Below, one piece after another: positions 1 through 8,565 of a stretch of 58,393 bases of DNA; positions within the stretch are counted from its first letter, which is position 1, and each line of letters starts with the position of its first letter. The translations under genes and the position numbers were made by a program. Under the pieces are notes generated by a model. The model worked only from the letters and a program-made list of their open reading frames with translations. It was not told where the DNA came from and made no database searches. The stretch lies in the NCBI RefSeq assembly GCF_028715765.1, contig NZ_JAQURE010000019.1, forward strand, positions 1-58,393. The letters run 5' to 3'. Source of the stretch: Rhodoferax sp. (GTDB lineage Bacteria > Pseudomonadota > Gammaproteobacteria > Burkholderiales > Burkholderiaceae_C).

Positions 1-40
1 CACCTCCAGACTGTTGGATAACCGTATGATTTCAAACGGA

Positions 41-65
41 ATTTCTAATGGTATCCATTAGAAAT
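41..65. repeat. Perfect 11-bp inverted repeat over a stop codon
   Basis: ATTTCTAATGG at 41-51 is followed by TAT and then its exact reverse complement at 55-65. The TAA stop of the minus-strand restriction-methylase (58-60) lies in the second arm. It may be a transcription-ending hairpin or the scar of an inserted element. There is no T-tract on the minus-strand side, so it is not a classical intrinsic terminator. Confidence 0.6.
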
Positions 66-2496
66 CTGCACTGGGAGGTTTGCACCACTTTTCTTTTGAA
101 AATCCTAATGGACTATCTGGGTTCAACGATCTAGCGCGCCGAAGCGACCAATCTCTGTTGTCTGCAAGCTCATAACGATCACGGATATCCTGATCTGAAA
201 TGCCTTCATTGAAGAAATCATGAATCCGCTTTTGTGCTTCGTCAGCACCGAATGCAACCGCGAAGTGGTCACGATGTGAATTTGGCCCAAGCAAGGTCAG
301 CCCAAAAATTTTCATAAGCGGCCAACCTTTCGCGTACTCTGCCGCATCAGATTCATCGCGTGGCACCAGTAGCAGTTGCGGCAAGGCAGGTTGCAGGCTT
401 TGCCACGGTGTGTCTGACAGGCCATGCTTTTCAAGCCAGCCGTATTTGTACTCGCGGCTGCCCCACAAATCGGCTTGATGAATGCGAGCTTTCAAGGTCA
501 CTTTACCGCCCTGGAGTTGGTGATGCTTGTTTTTCTTGGCACCAGATTCGGGCGCGGTAAGTTGAAAGGGTTCTTCAACCGCTGGCGCGACAAATTCGGG
601 GGGTAGCTTCACCAGGAAAGTTATAGACACACCTTCCAGAATGTCGAATACGTTTTTGTCATCGCCCTGAATTTGCAATATTTTCGGAGTCCGTTCGCCC
701 TTGTTGCCATTGCCGTGCAGGTCAAGCACATAAATATCGTCAAAGTCAGCCATCAGTTGTGCCCGCATACCGCGAAAAATAGGGCCATCCAAAAAGCTGT
801 TGCTGCTGATAAAAGCCACGATGCCATGGCCGGTGCGCTTGACTCGGTCGTGCGCAAAGCGGATGAATTTGACGTAATCGTTGTTAATCCACTTGCTGTT
901 GCGCTCTTTGAGCGGGCCACCTTCGGGCTCGGTTTTATAGCTTTGCAGCAGCGCCATGATCCAGTCGCTCTTGTTGCGCGACTCGCCTGAATACGGCGGG
1001 TTGCCCACGACCACCACCACGGGTTGGTCGAGCTTGATTTTTTCAGCCCCTTCGTTTTCTTTCGCAATCCACTGGCCCAGCATGGCGGCGGTTTTCTGGT
1101 GCAGCTGGTCAAGGGTGTTGGTCAGGTAAACATGCAGGCGCTCGCCCTGGGCAAATTCAAAGCCAGTCTCCGTGAGCTGCAGCGCCAGCTTGAGGTGGGC
1201 CACGGTGTAGGGCGCCATCATCAGCTCAAAGCCAAAAATGCGCGGCAGCAACTGGGCGCGCACATAACCCGGCCATGCGCCCGCGCCGTGCTCGGCGTCT
1301 ACCCGCTGGTGAATCAGGGCGATGACTTTGCGCAAAAAAGTGGCCGTGCCAGTGGCTGGGTCAAGCACCAGCGCGCTGGGGTCGGCCAGACCGGCTGGCA
1401 AGCCGAAGCGGTTGACCAGCAGCCAGTCAACACCGCGCACGATGTAGTCCACCACCGGTTCAGGCGAGTAGAAAACGCCGCGTGAGTCGCGCAAGCTGCG
1501 GTCGTATTCGGCCAGAAAAGTTTCGTAAAAATGAAACACCGGGTCTTCAAAGCCCTGCTTACGGCTTTGGTGGTGCAGCACTTTGTCCATGTCGGTGTAG
1601 CGCAGGCTCTCAGCTATTTGTACTACCAGCCAGCGCAGGTCTTTGTGCAGGCTGGGGCTGGCGATGTGCTGGAAAAATTGCCGCAAAAACGGGTTTGCTT
1701 TGGGAATGAGGTAGGCCGCTTGCTCCAGGCTGAAGGCATCGTCTTTTTTAAGGCTGTCAGGCAGCGACTCGGGGTTGCCGCCAAACATGCTGGTGTGCGC
1801 AAACACGCGTGCGGTGAACAGCCCGTAGGTGGCAGTTTGCGCGTACATATCGGCAAATTCTTCGGGTTTGAGGTCTGGCACCAGCATGGCGCGAAAACTC
1901 TCGTCTTGCGCCATCAGGTCTGCATCGCCCGCAGTCAGCAGCTCCAATGACAAGTCCCGCAGCAGCCGGGTTTGACCCGCCAGGTTTTTGGCCAGTTGCT
2001 GCGGGCTTGACACGGTGGGCGTGACTTCGGCCAAAAAACAGGCCATCAACTCGGCCCAGCGGGCTGGGGCGTCTTTGGCGGGGCTGACGTGCAGGCCGTT
2101 CAACTCGCCCAGGCTGATTTCCATGCGCTTTTCACCGCCCACGAACCAGATGAAGTCGAGGTAGTTCGTTAACAGCAGGTTCGGCAGCGCTTCAAGGTAA
2201 CGCTTGAGCTGGTTGGTTTTGAGCGTAGCTTTAAGGCTTTTGTCCACGTCTTTGGCCTCGACAAAGCCCAGCACCGAGGCGCCCTTGCGCACGATGTAAT
2301 CGGGCTTGTTTTCACGCTGTGTGGCTTTGGGCTCGTTGGTGGCGAGCAAACCGGGCGCAGCAGACTCAATCAAGGCTTTAAGGGCACTGCGGTGCGTGTG
2401 CTCTGTGGCGTCGCCGCGCGACAGTTCTTTTTGCAGGGATTGCAAGTAGGCTTGAACGGATAGGGAGGCGTTGGTTTGGGCGTTGCTGAGGGTCAT
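58..2496 (-). pseudogene. Type ISP/IIG-like restriction endonuclease-adenine methyltransferase, probably 3'-truncated
   Basis: From the ATG at 2496 this encodes 812 residues; an ATG at 2520 is also possible, and longer starts would run into the divergent antitoxin gene. The N-terminus carries a PD-(D/E)XK-like nuclease signature (D66, then E80-A-K82). The methyltransferase core has motif I DPATGTATF near residue 379 and motif IV NPPY near 499, as expected for an N6-adenine methylase. Family members continue well past the methylase core into a target-recognition domain. Here the similarity seems to stop shortly after an NRDW motif, the protein ends KPPSADF, and the stop codon lies inside a perfect 11-bp inverted repeat. 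I therefore infer loss of most of the specificity domain by insertion or rearrangement. The alternative is an intact short variant. The assignment to this enzyme class is solid; the truncation is likely but unproven. Confidence 0.7.
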
Positions 2497-2521
2497 CAAC
2501 TTATCGTAACAGCGGCCCATA

Positions 2522-2545
2522 GTTATACTAATGTGTAATATAAAT
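2522..2545 (+). promoter_or_regulatory. Candidate mazEF promoter/operator
   Basis: The AT-rich tract just upstream of the antitoxin contains a -10-like TAATAT at 2536-2541 and TATA-rich half sites in an imperfect inverted arrangement. MazE-family antitoxins usually bind such a site over their own promoter. No good -35 is visible, so this is a weak prediction. Confidence 0.3.
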
Positions 2546-2559
2546 CCCGAGAGTTCACT

Positions 2560-2829
2560 ATGCCCACCGCAACCCTGCGCACTGTTGGCGGCTCTGTCGT
2601 CATGGCCATACCCAAAAGATTGCTTGAACTTGTCCACTTGCAGACAGGCGCACAAGTCAACATTGATGTTCAAGACGGCAAACTGATCGTGGCACCGCTC
2701 AAAAAAGCGCGCTACACACTGGCTCAATTGCTGGCGCAGTGTGATGGAACTTGCCCCATGACAGAAGAAGACCGCAACTGGCTAGACGCCCCACCAGTTG
2801 GGCTTGAAATCATTGAGAAGAGCCACTGA
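2560..2829 (+). CDS. mazE: MazE/ChpS-type antitoxin (AbrB fold)
   Basis: This 89-residue protein has the AbrB/MazE N-terminal swapped-hairpin DNA-binding pattern: SVVMAIPKRLLE, then GAQVNIDVQDGKLIVAP. Its acidic C-terminal half is of the kind that wraps and neutralises a MazF toxin. Its stop overlaps the toxin start in TGATG, so the two are translationally coupled. By analogy with the family, the antitoxin should bind its own promoter alone and with toxin. It lies divergent from the restriction-methylase and is the first gene of a two-gene operon. Assignment is confident from sequence pattern and gene order. Confidence 0.9.
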   Translation: MPTATLRTVGGSVVMAIPKRLLELVHLQTGAQVNIDVQDGKLIVAPLKKARYTLAQLLAQCDGTCPMTEEDRNWLDAPPVGLEIIEKSH

Positions 2830-3173
2830 TGCGCACCCCTGCACGCGGCGACGTCTGGCTTGTCAGCCTCAACCCCACCTTGGGCAAAGAACAACAGGGG
2901 TTGCGCCCGGTACTGGTGGTGTCAGACAAAGCATTCAACAACTTGGGTTTGTGTGTGGTCTGCCCCATCACTCAAGGCGGTTTGCAATCTCGGTTTGCCG
3001 GTTTTGCCGTAACCTTGATGGGCAGCGCAAGCGTCTCACAGGGGGTGGTCATGTGCAACCAGCCACGCACCATCGACATGCACGCACGATCAGGCCGCTT
3101 TGTCGAAGCTTTGATGTCACGCTTTCTGATGGATGAAGTGCTGGCTCGGCTTCAACCTATTTTTGAGCTTTGA
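2829..3173 (+). CDS. mazF: MazF/PemK-type mRNA interferase toxin
   Basis: The 114-residue protein begins RGDVWLVSLNPTLGKEQQG followed by RPVLVVSD, the hallmark start of the MazF/PemK SH3-like fold. It also has the family's CPIT strand and the segment VMCNQPRTIDM, which contains the catalytic arginine region. Toxins of this family cut single-stranded RNA at short sequence motifs and stop translation when the labile antitoxin is degraded. The start overlaps the antitoxin stop by one base. Length is typical and the gene appears intact. The cleavage motif cannot be predicted from sequence. Confidence 0.9.
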   Translation: MRTPARGDVWLVSLNPTLGKEQQGLRPVLVVSDKAFNNLGLCVVCPITQGGLQSRFAGFAVTLMGSASVSQGVVMCNQPRTIDMHARSGRFVEALMSRFLMDEVLARLQPIFEL

Positions 3174-3189
3174 CAGCGACTGGCCAAGC

Positions 3190-3762
3190 CTATTTCCCCA
3201 GCGCCCGCAACGCCAGCTTGATGCCTTCGCTCACGCCCACCTCTTTGGGCAGCGCCTTGAGCGCCAAGGCCGCCTCGCGGTCGTTGTAGCCCAGCGCCAG
3301 CAGGGCTTGCAAAATGTCAGACTGCGCGTCGCTGGCAACGCTGGCCACCACGCCAATGTCAGGGCCGAGCTTGCCTTTAAGCTCCAGCAACAGGCGCTCG
3401 GCAGTTTTCTTGCCAATGCCTGGCACCTTGATCAAGCGCCCGGCCTCTTGCAGCGTGATGGCTTGCGCCAGCTCAGCCACGCTCATGCCCGACAAAATAG
3501 CCAACGCAGTACGCGGCCCCACGCCCGAGATTTTGATCAGCTCGCGAAAGCCTTCGCGCTCTTGCGCGCTGGCAAAGCCATACAGCAGCTGCGCGTCTTC
3601 ACGCACCACAAAATGTGTCAGCAGCGTGACCTTGGCGCCCAGCTCGGGCAAGTTGTAAAACGTGCTCATGGGCACGAACACCTCGTAGCCCACACCGTGG
3701 CAATCCAGCACCACCGCGGGCGGGTTTTTGGCATCGAGCGTGCCAGTGAGTTTCGCAATCAT
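3190..3762 (-). CDS. ruvA: Holliday junction branch-migration protein RuvA
   Basis: The 190-residue length matches RuvA. It begins [20 protein letters not shown], the N-terminal OB fold, and has two helix-hairpin-helix motifs ([14 protein letters not shown] near 78-91 and [16 protein letters not shown] near 113-128). A small C-terminal domain would regulate RuvB. RuvA tetramers bind four-way junctions and load the RuvB motor. The ATG at 3762 was chosen because upstream extension adds non-family sequence and runs into phoH. ruvB and ruvC are not adjacent here. The start lies 40 bp from the divergent phoH start, so the two share a promoter region. Confidence 0.95.
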   Translation of the reverse strand: MIAKLTGTLDAKNPPAVVLDCHGVGYEVFVPMSTFYNLPELGAKVTLLTHFVVREDAQLLYGFASAQEREGFRELIKISGVGPRTALAILSGMSVAELAQAITLQEAGRLIKVPGIGKKTAERLLLELKGKLGPDIGVVASVASDAQSDILQALLALGYNDREAALALKALPKEVGVSEGIKLALRALGK

Positions 3763-3802
3763 TTTTTGCCTATCATGGGGAACAATTTTTGGAATTATCA
3801 AC

Positions 3803-4897
3803 GTGATCCTTCGCCACCTCTTCACCCCTCCCAACAACACCCGCCTGGCGCACCTGTGTGGCCCCATGGACGAACACCTGCGCAGCATCGAGCTGGCGCT
3901 GCAGGTCAAAATTGCGCACCGGCATGAACAGTTCAAGGTGGATGGCCTCAAGGCCAACGCCAAACGCGGCATGGAAATGCTGCAAGCCTTGTACGAAATG
4001 GCGGCGCGCCCGATTGAGCCGCGCACCGTGCAACTGATGCTCTCTGGCGACGGCGATGTGCAGGGCGAAGACAGCCCCTCACTCAAAACCAAACGCGCCG
4101 ACCTGAAGCCCCGCTCCATCAACCAAGCGCGTTACCTGGACAGCATTGCCAGCCACGACATCACCTTTGGCATTGGTCCGGCCGGCACCGGCAAAACCTA
4201 CCTGGCGGTGGCCATGGCCGTGGACGCCTTGCAACGCAGCGCCGTGCAACGCATTGTGTTGACCCGCCCAGCGGTGGAAGCAGGCGAGCGGCTGGGTTAC
4301 CTGCCGGGCGACCTGGCGCAAAAAATTGACCCCTATTTGCGCCCGCTGTACGACGCGCTGTACGACCTGATGGGTTTTGAGGCGGTACAAAAAGCCTTTG
4401 AGCGCCAAACCATTGAGATCGCGCCGCTGGCCTTCATGCGCGGGCGCACCCTGAACACCAGTTTTGTGATTCTGGACGAGGCGCAAAACACCACGCCCGA
4501 GCAGATGAAGATGTTTCTGACCCGCATCGGCTTTGGCTCTAAAGCCGTGGTGACTGGCGACGTGAGCCAGATTGACCTGCCCACCACCCAGTTCAGCGGC
4601 CTGATTGATGCCGAGCGCGTGCTCAAAGGCGTGGCTGGCATTGCCATGTGCCGCCTGACCAGCGCAGATGTGGTGCGCCACCCGCTGGTGGCACGCATTG
4701 TGGACGCCTACGACGCACCCGGGCGCATTCACCCACACCCCCGCCACGATGCCCTGCCGGTGCCCGACTTTGAAGCCACCCCCCTGCCCGTGCACACCCC
4801 ACCCAAACTGCCCCAACGCGCTAAAACCGCCCCCAAAGCCAAGGCAAACGCCAACACGGTGGTGCGCAAACCAGCGCACAAGAAGCCTGTTTTGTAA
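3803..4897 (+). CDS. phoH: PhoH-family ATPase (YbeZ)
   Basis: The predicted GTG start gives [20 protein letters not shown], matching the usual N-terminus of this family. The product has 364 residues. Walker A GPAGTGKT lies at about 125-132 and Walker [11 protein letters not shown] about 100 residues later. YbeZ proteins are RNA-linked ATPases or helicases that work with YbeY in rRNA maturation and stress response, and ybeY follows directly. The last 45 residues form a basic, Pro/Ala/Lys-rich low-complexity tail. The spacer to ybeY holds one copy of the dispersed ATAGCT element. Confidence 0.93.
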   Translation: MILRHLFTPPNNTRLAHLCGPMDEHLRSIELALQVKIAHRHEQFKVDGLKANAKRGMEMLQALYEMAARPIEPRTVQLMLSGDGDVQGEDSPSLKTKRADLKPRSINQARYLDSIASHDITFGIGPAGTGKTYLAVAMAVDALQRSAVQRIVLTRPAVEAGERLGYLPGDLAQKIDPYLRPLYDALYDLMGFEAVQKAFERQTIEIAPLAFMRGRTLNTSFVILDEAQNTTPEQMKMFLTRIGFGSKAVVTGDVSQIDLPTTQFSGLIDAERVLKGVAGIAMCRLTSADVVRHPLVARIVDAYDAPGRIHPHPRHDALPVPDFEATPLPVHTPPKLPQRAKTAPKAKANANTVVRKPAHKKPVL

Positions 4898-4903
4898 GCA
4901 AAT

Positions 4904-4970
4904 TACTATTGAATACATAGCTACTTATGCTTATAAATAAAGCGCTAAAGGCCAATTTCTTATAAATTTA
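4904..4970 (+). repeat. Dispersed ATAGCT-N19-GCGCT element, copy 1
   Basis: ATAGCT starts at 4917, followed by 19 bases, GCGCT, then AAAGGCCAATTT and an AT-rich end containing TTATAAAT. It fills the phoH-ybeY spacer and ends about 7 bases before the ybeY start. It is much more AT-rich than the neighbouring genes. Confidence 0.85.
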
Positions 4971-4977
4971 AAACCCC

Positions 4978-5421
4978 ATGAACCAACTTACCCTGTCTTT
5001 GCAATTTGCCCGCTTTGCCGATGCGCCACTGCACCGCGCGGCACTGCCACGCCACAAAGTGGCCAAATGGATTCGCCATGCGCTGCAATTTGATGCCGAA
5101 ATCACGGTGCGCATTGTGGACACCGAAGAAGGCCAAACGCTCAACCGCGACTACCGAAAAAAAGACTACGCCACCAATGTGCTGACCTTTGACTACAGCC
5201 AAGAGCCCATCGTGACAGCCGACCTGGTGCTGTGCGCCCCGGTGGTAGCGGCAGAGGCCAAGGAGCAAAACAAGACCTTGGAAGAACATTACGCCCACCT
5301 GCTGGTGCACGGAGCCTTACACGCCCAAGGCTGGGATCACGAAGAAGACGAAGACGCCCAAGTGATGGAGCTGCGCGAGAGCGAGATCATGGCGCGACTG
5401 GGGTTTGAAAACCCGTATTGA
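4978..5421 (+). CDS. ybeY: Endoribonuclease YbeY
   Basis: The 147-residue protein carries the UPF0054 signature [11 protein letters not shown] at 111-121, whose three histidines bind the catalytic metal. YbeY is a single-strand RNase needed for 16S rRNA 3'-end maturation and late ribosome quality control. It lies in the usual order after phoH. The corC/ybeX gene often found next is absent; an oppositely oriented restriction-methylase occupies that place. The start codon follows directly on the dispersed repeat, which may shape its leader. Confidence 0.95.
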   Translation: MNQLTLSLQFARFADAPLHRAALPRHKVAKWIRHALQFDAEITVRIVDTEEGQTLNRDYRKKDYATNVLTFDYSQEPIVTADLVLCAPVVAAEAKEQNKTLEEHYAHLLVHGALHAQGWDHEEDEDAQVMELRESEIMARLGFENPY

Positions 5422-5482
5422 TGGCAATAAATTTCAGGTGATGGCCTGGCAAACTTTCAAGCACGGGCTTTCAGGCGCGCCC

Positions 5483-8356
5483 TCACACCAGCAAGCTGGT
5501 GTAGTGCTGGTACAGCGTGAACAAAAATGCCACCCGTTCGGCATCTGTTTTCAACCCCTTTGTACCGTAGGCAGCGTCTACGGCTTTGTCTAGCGCTTTG
5601 TGCGCTGCGGTCAGGTTGGCGGGCATCGTGACCGGGTTGTAAAGGTCAGCCAAGCTGGCCGGGGTTTTGCCTTTTTGGTGCACGGCTCTGGCCTCGAGCA
5701 CGCCTTGTGCAGCGGTGCTGACGGCGGCGTGCAGCTTGTCACTGACATCCTGTGGCCAGGGGTAATTGTTGTAAACAATACCCGCCGAATAACGAAAATC
5801 GCTCTTGAGCCGCCCGCAGGTGTAGCGCACCCAGGCGTTGTGCATGGTCGAGCTGAGCACGCCAAACTCGTACGCCGTGGCGTTGGGCACCACCAAGGCT
5901 GCATTGCTGGCCACCACTTTGGGCTGCATGAACCCAATCGGGACAAACTGGCGTTTTTCTGATGACACACTGGGTATGAACAAATAAGCGCTTTGGGGTT
6001 GCCGGTCTTCCCCAAACAGCGCAGGCGTGGCAGCCAGCGCCTGGGTGGTGGGGCGAGCGCTGTTGGCACGATGCTGTCGCACACCTTCAAGGCGCTGGCG
6101 CACCGCTTTCAATGTGGTCAGGGTTTGCGGCGGGCAGTCTTTGAGCCACAAACACCAGCGCGTGCCGTTGTTGATGAATTCATCTGCGCCCATGAAGCGC
6201 CTAAGCCAGGGCGCCGCAGCAGGCTCCACCGCCAGCAGCGCAGCCTTTTCATCTGGCTTTAACAACAAGCCACCGCCATCATTGGGCATGGAGCCAAACA
6301 CAATGGGGGAGACCTTGCAAATGGGCGCGCGCCGGTTGGGCAGCGCCACCGAGGGCGCATCCACCAGGTAGGGGTTGATGTTTTTGGCGGTCACCTCATG
6401 CGCCAACCCTTGGATGTCTTCGTATTCAAACAGCCGGGGCGCGGGCACGGGCTCCATGCCAAACCCCACAATCACACAATGCACCGCCGCCTTGCCAGGC
6501 GCGTCGTTGCTCCATTGAAAGGTTCGATGCGCAAACCGAATGCACATGCCCTGCGCCAGCATCCACGCCCACAACACGCCCACTTGCTCGCCTTGGGTAA
6601 TGCTGTTGGTAGAAACGAATCCGCAGCGAATGGCGCGGCGCTGCTTGACCTCTGCCACTGCAGCCGCGGCAAACATGTCACCCAAACCCTGCCCGAACTT
6701 CACATCCTTGAAGTTTTTTCGCCCCTTGTTGGCTTTGGCTGCAATGCCACCAAACCCGTCAGGCGTGCTGCTGATGTATTGCCCGGCCTTGACGAACCAG
6801 CCCGCCACAAAATCCAGCACGCCCGCACCGGCCATGCCGTGCGTGACCGATGCCAGTGCCGCTTTTTGCTCGGCTGACTGCATTTGTTTGCCAATAAAAG
6901 GCGGGTTGCCCATGATGAAGTTAAGCTGGCGCGGTGGCACAAACTCAGCCCAATCAATTTCCAGGGCGTTACCCTTGCGAATGTTGGCGCTTTTCACCAA
7001 CGGTATGCGGGTGATGACTTCACCAAACGCCACCCCGGCCATCACATTCATCTGGTGGTCGGTCAGCCACATGGCCACTTGGGCAATTTGCGCTGGAAAC
7101 TCTTCAATTTCAATGCCGTAAAACTGGTCTACATCCACCTGCAAAAACCCAAACACGCTGCCCACTCGCTGGCCAAACTTGGCGGCGGCACGCAACACCT
7201 CAAACTCAAGCTTGCGCAGCTCGCGGTAGGCAATCACCAAGAAATTGCCACAGCCGCAAGCGGGGTCCAAAAAGGTAAGGGTTTGCAGCTTTTTATGAAA
7301 CTCAAACAGCTTGTCCTGGTTGGTTTTGATTTTTTCAAACTCTGCCTGCAACTCATCCAGGCACAGCGGCCCGAGCAGCTTCAGGATGTTGGCCTCGCTG
7401 GTGTAATGCGCCCCCAGCTGGCGGCGGCGGTCGGCAGCTTCCAGCTCGATCACGGTTTGGAACATGGCGCCAAAAATGGCCGGAGAGATGGCACCCCAAT
7501 TCATGGCGCACAGCGTCAGCAGCTGCTGGCGCATGGCCGTATCAAACTGCGGCGGACGAAAGTGCGCTTCAAACAGTTTGCCGTTCACATAGGGAAACAG
7601 CGCAAAATGCTCGGCCAGCCTGCCTTGGCGTTGGCTGGGCTCTTCGTTCAATGTGCTGAACATTTCATCCAACACCGCACCCACGTCAGAGCCGTCGGTG
7701 TGGGTGTGAAATTCAATCAGATCATGAAAACTGTCTTTGGGTTGAAAAATGCCGGTGTCGTCAGCAAACAGGCAAAACAGCAGCCGCACCAGAAAGACTT
7801 CCAGTTTTTGGCCGGTGTAATTGTCCCGCTTCAAGGCATCATGCAGTTGACCCACTGCCACCACCGCCTCTTGGTTGATCGGGTCAGATTCACGAATGCG
7901 CTGCGTGCGGTAACCCGCAATAAAAGCAAAGTGGTGGATGTTTTGCGGCAGCTCTGAAAGTTTGAACTTGTGCACCGGTGCCACACCGTCATCTGGCTCC
8001 AAGTCGTGCAACTCAAACCGCTCAAAGTCACACACCAGCACATAACGGGGCAGTTCCTCGGGCTTGAGCCCCGGAAAATAGTCAATGGCCTGCTGGTAAG
8101 CCCGATCCAGGTCACGTCCCAGAGATTTGTGCTCAATCAGCAGCGTACCCTTCCAGAGCAGGTCAATCTTGCCCTGCGCCGTGCCCAGCTTGTGCACCCG
8201 CTTCTCAAAGCTCGACACCTTGCGTCGGGAAACCCCAAACACATCAAAAAATGCGTCCCAAAAGGGCTTGGCATCAGCATCCTCGCTCTCGGTGCCCTGC
8301 CACTCGGCAGCAAAAGTGGTGGCGCGTGCGCGAATTTCGTTCCAGCTTAACGGCAT
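5483..8356 (-). CDS. MmeI-like (type IIL) restriction endonuclease-methyltransferase
   Basis: This 957-residue single-chain enzyme shows the MmeI architecture. An N-terminal nuclease has D65, then E75-H-K77 in the PD-ExK arrangement. A helical connector follows, then a gamma-class adenine methyltransferase with motif I FLDPACGCGNF (362-372) and motif IV NPPF (484-487). The C-terminal target-recognition domain ends with GRLKSDFRYSAGIVYNNYPW, typical of the family. Such proteins methylate one strand of an asymmetric site and cut about 20 bp away when unmodified. All catalytic residues appear present, so it should be active. The recognition sequence cannot be told from sequence alone. No separate methylase or specificity gene is adjacent, as expected for a stand-alone enzyme. 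Confidence 0.88.
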   Translation of the reverse strand: MPLSWNEIRARATTFAAEWQGTESEDADAKPFWDAFFDVFGVSRRKVSSFEKRVHKLGTAQGKIDLLWKGTLLIEHKSLGRDLDRAYQQAIDYFPGLKPEELPRYVLVCDFERFELHDLEPDDGVAPVHKFKLSELPQNIHHFAFIAGYRTQRIRESDPINQEAVVAVGQLHDALKRDNYTGQKLEVFLVRLLFCLFADDTGIFQPKDSFHDLIEFHTHTDGSDVGAVLDEMFSTLNEEPSQRQGRLAEHFALFPYVNGKLFEAHFRPPQFDTAMRQQLLTLCAMNWGAISPAIFGAMFQTVIELEAADRRRQLGAHYTSEANILKLLGPLCLDELQAEFEKIKTNQDKLFEFHKKLQTLTFLDPACGCGNFLVIAYRELRKLEFEVLRAAAKFGQRVGSVFGFLQVDVDQFYGIEIEEFPAQIAQVAMWLTDHQMNVMAGVAFGEVITRIPLVKSANIRKGNALEIDWAEFVPPRQLNFIMGNPPFIGKQMQSAEQKAALASVTHGMAGAGVLDFVAGWFVKAGQYISSTPDGFGGIAAKANKGRKNFKDVKFGQGLGDMFAAAAVAEVKQRRAIRCGFVSTNSITQGEQVGVLWAWMLAQGMCIRFAHRTFQWSNDAPGKAAVHCVIVGFGMEPVPAPRLFEYEDIQGLAHEVTAKNINPYLVDAPSVALPNRRAPICKVSPIVFGSMPNDGGGLLLKPDEKAALLAVEPAAAPWLRRFMGADEFINNGTRWCLWLKDCPPQTLTTLKAVRQRLEGVRQHRANSARPTTQALAATPALFGEDRQPQSAYLFIPSVSSEKRQFVPIGFMQPKVVASNAALVVPNATAYEFGVLSSTMHNAWVRYTCGRLKSDFRYSAGIVYNNYPWPQDVSDKLHAAVSTAAQGVLEARAVHQKGKTPASLADLYNPVTMPANLTAAHKALDKAVDAAYGTKGLKTDAERVAFLFTLYQHYTSLLV

Positions 8357-8565
8357 GTTGAGATCAATTTCGTGTGGAGATGAGCCACCCAGTCGGTAGC
8401 GGCTTTGTCAAACTGTCTGAGATTGACCGCTCAAAGGTTAGCACGATGTGGCGATACATCACGGCACGCCAACAGGCGTCAACCGGTTGCCGTGTGCTGA
8501 CCCTACCACGCAGCGCACGCCAGCAGCCGGATGCCAAATTTGAGGTGGCGCAATTCAGCACCGAC

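Noticed and set aside
3133..3927. Long plus-strand open frame antisense to ruvA
   Set aside because: It is a mirror of ruvA codon structure, with low-complexity His/Gln/Arg-rich product and no family match. Similar antisense frames occur over relA, pyrG, ftsK and sbcB and were all discarded.
8357..8565. Short open frames on both strands between the MmeI-like gene and sbcB
   Set aside because: They overlap sbcB, show no family pattern and no ribosome-binding site. I see no gene or RNA here.
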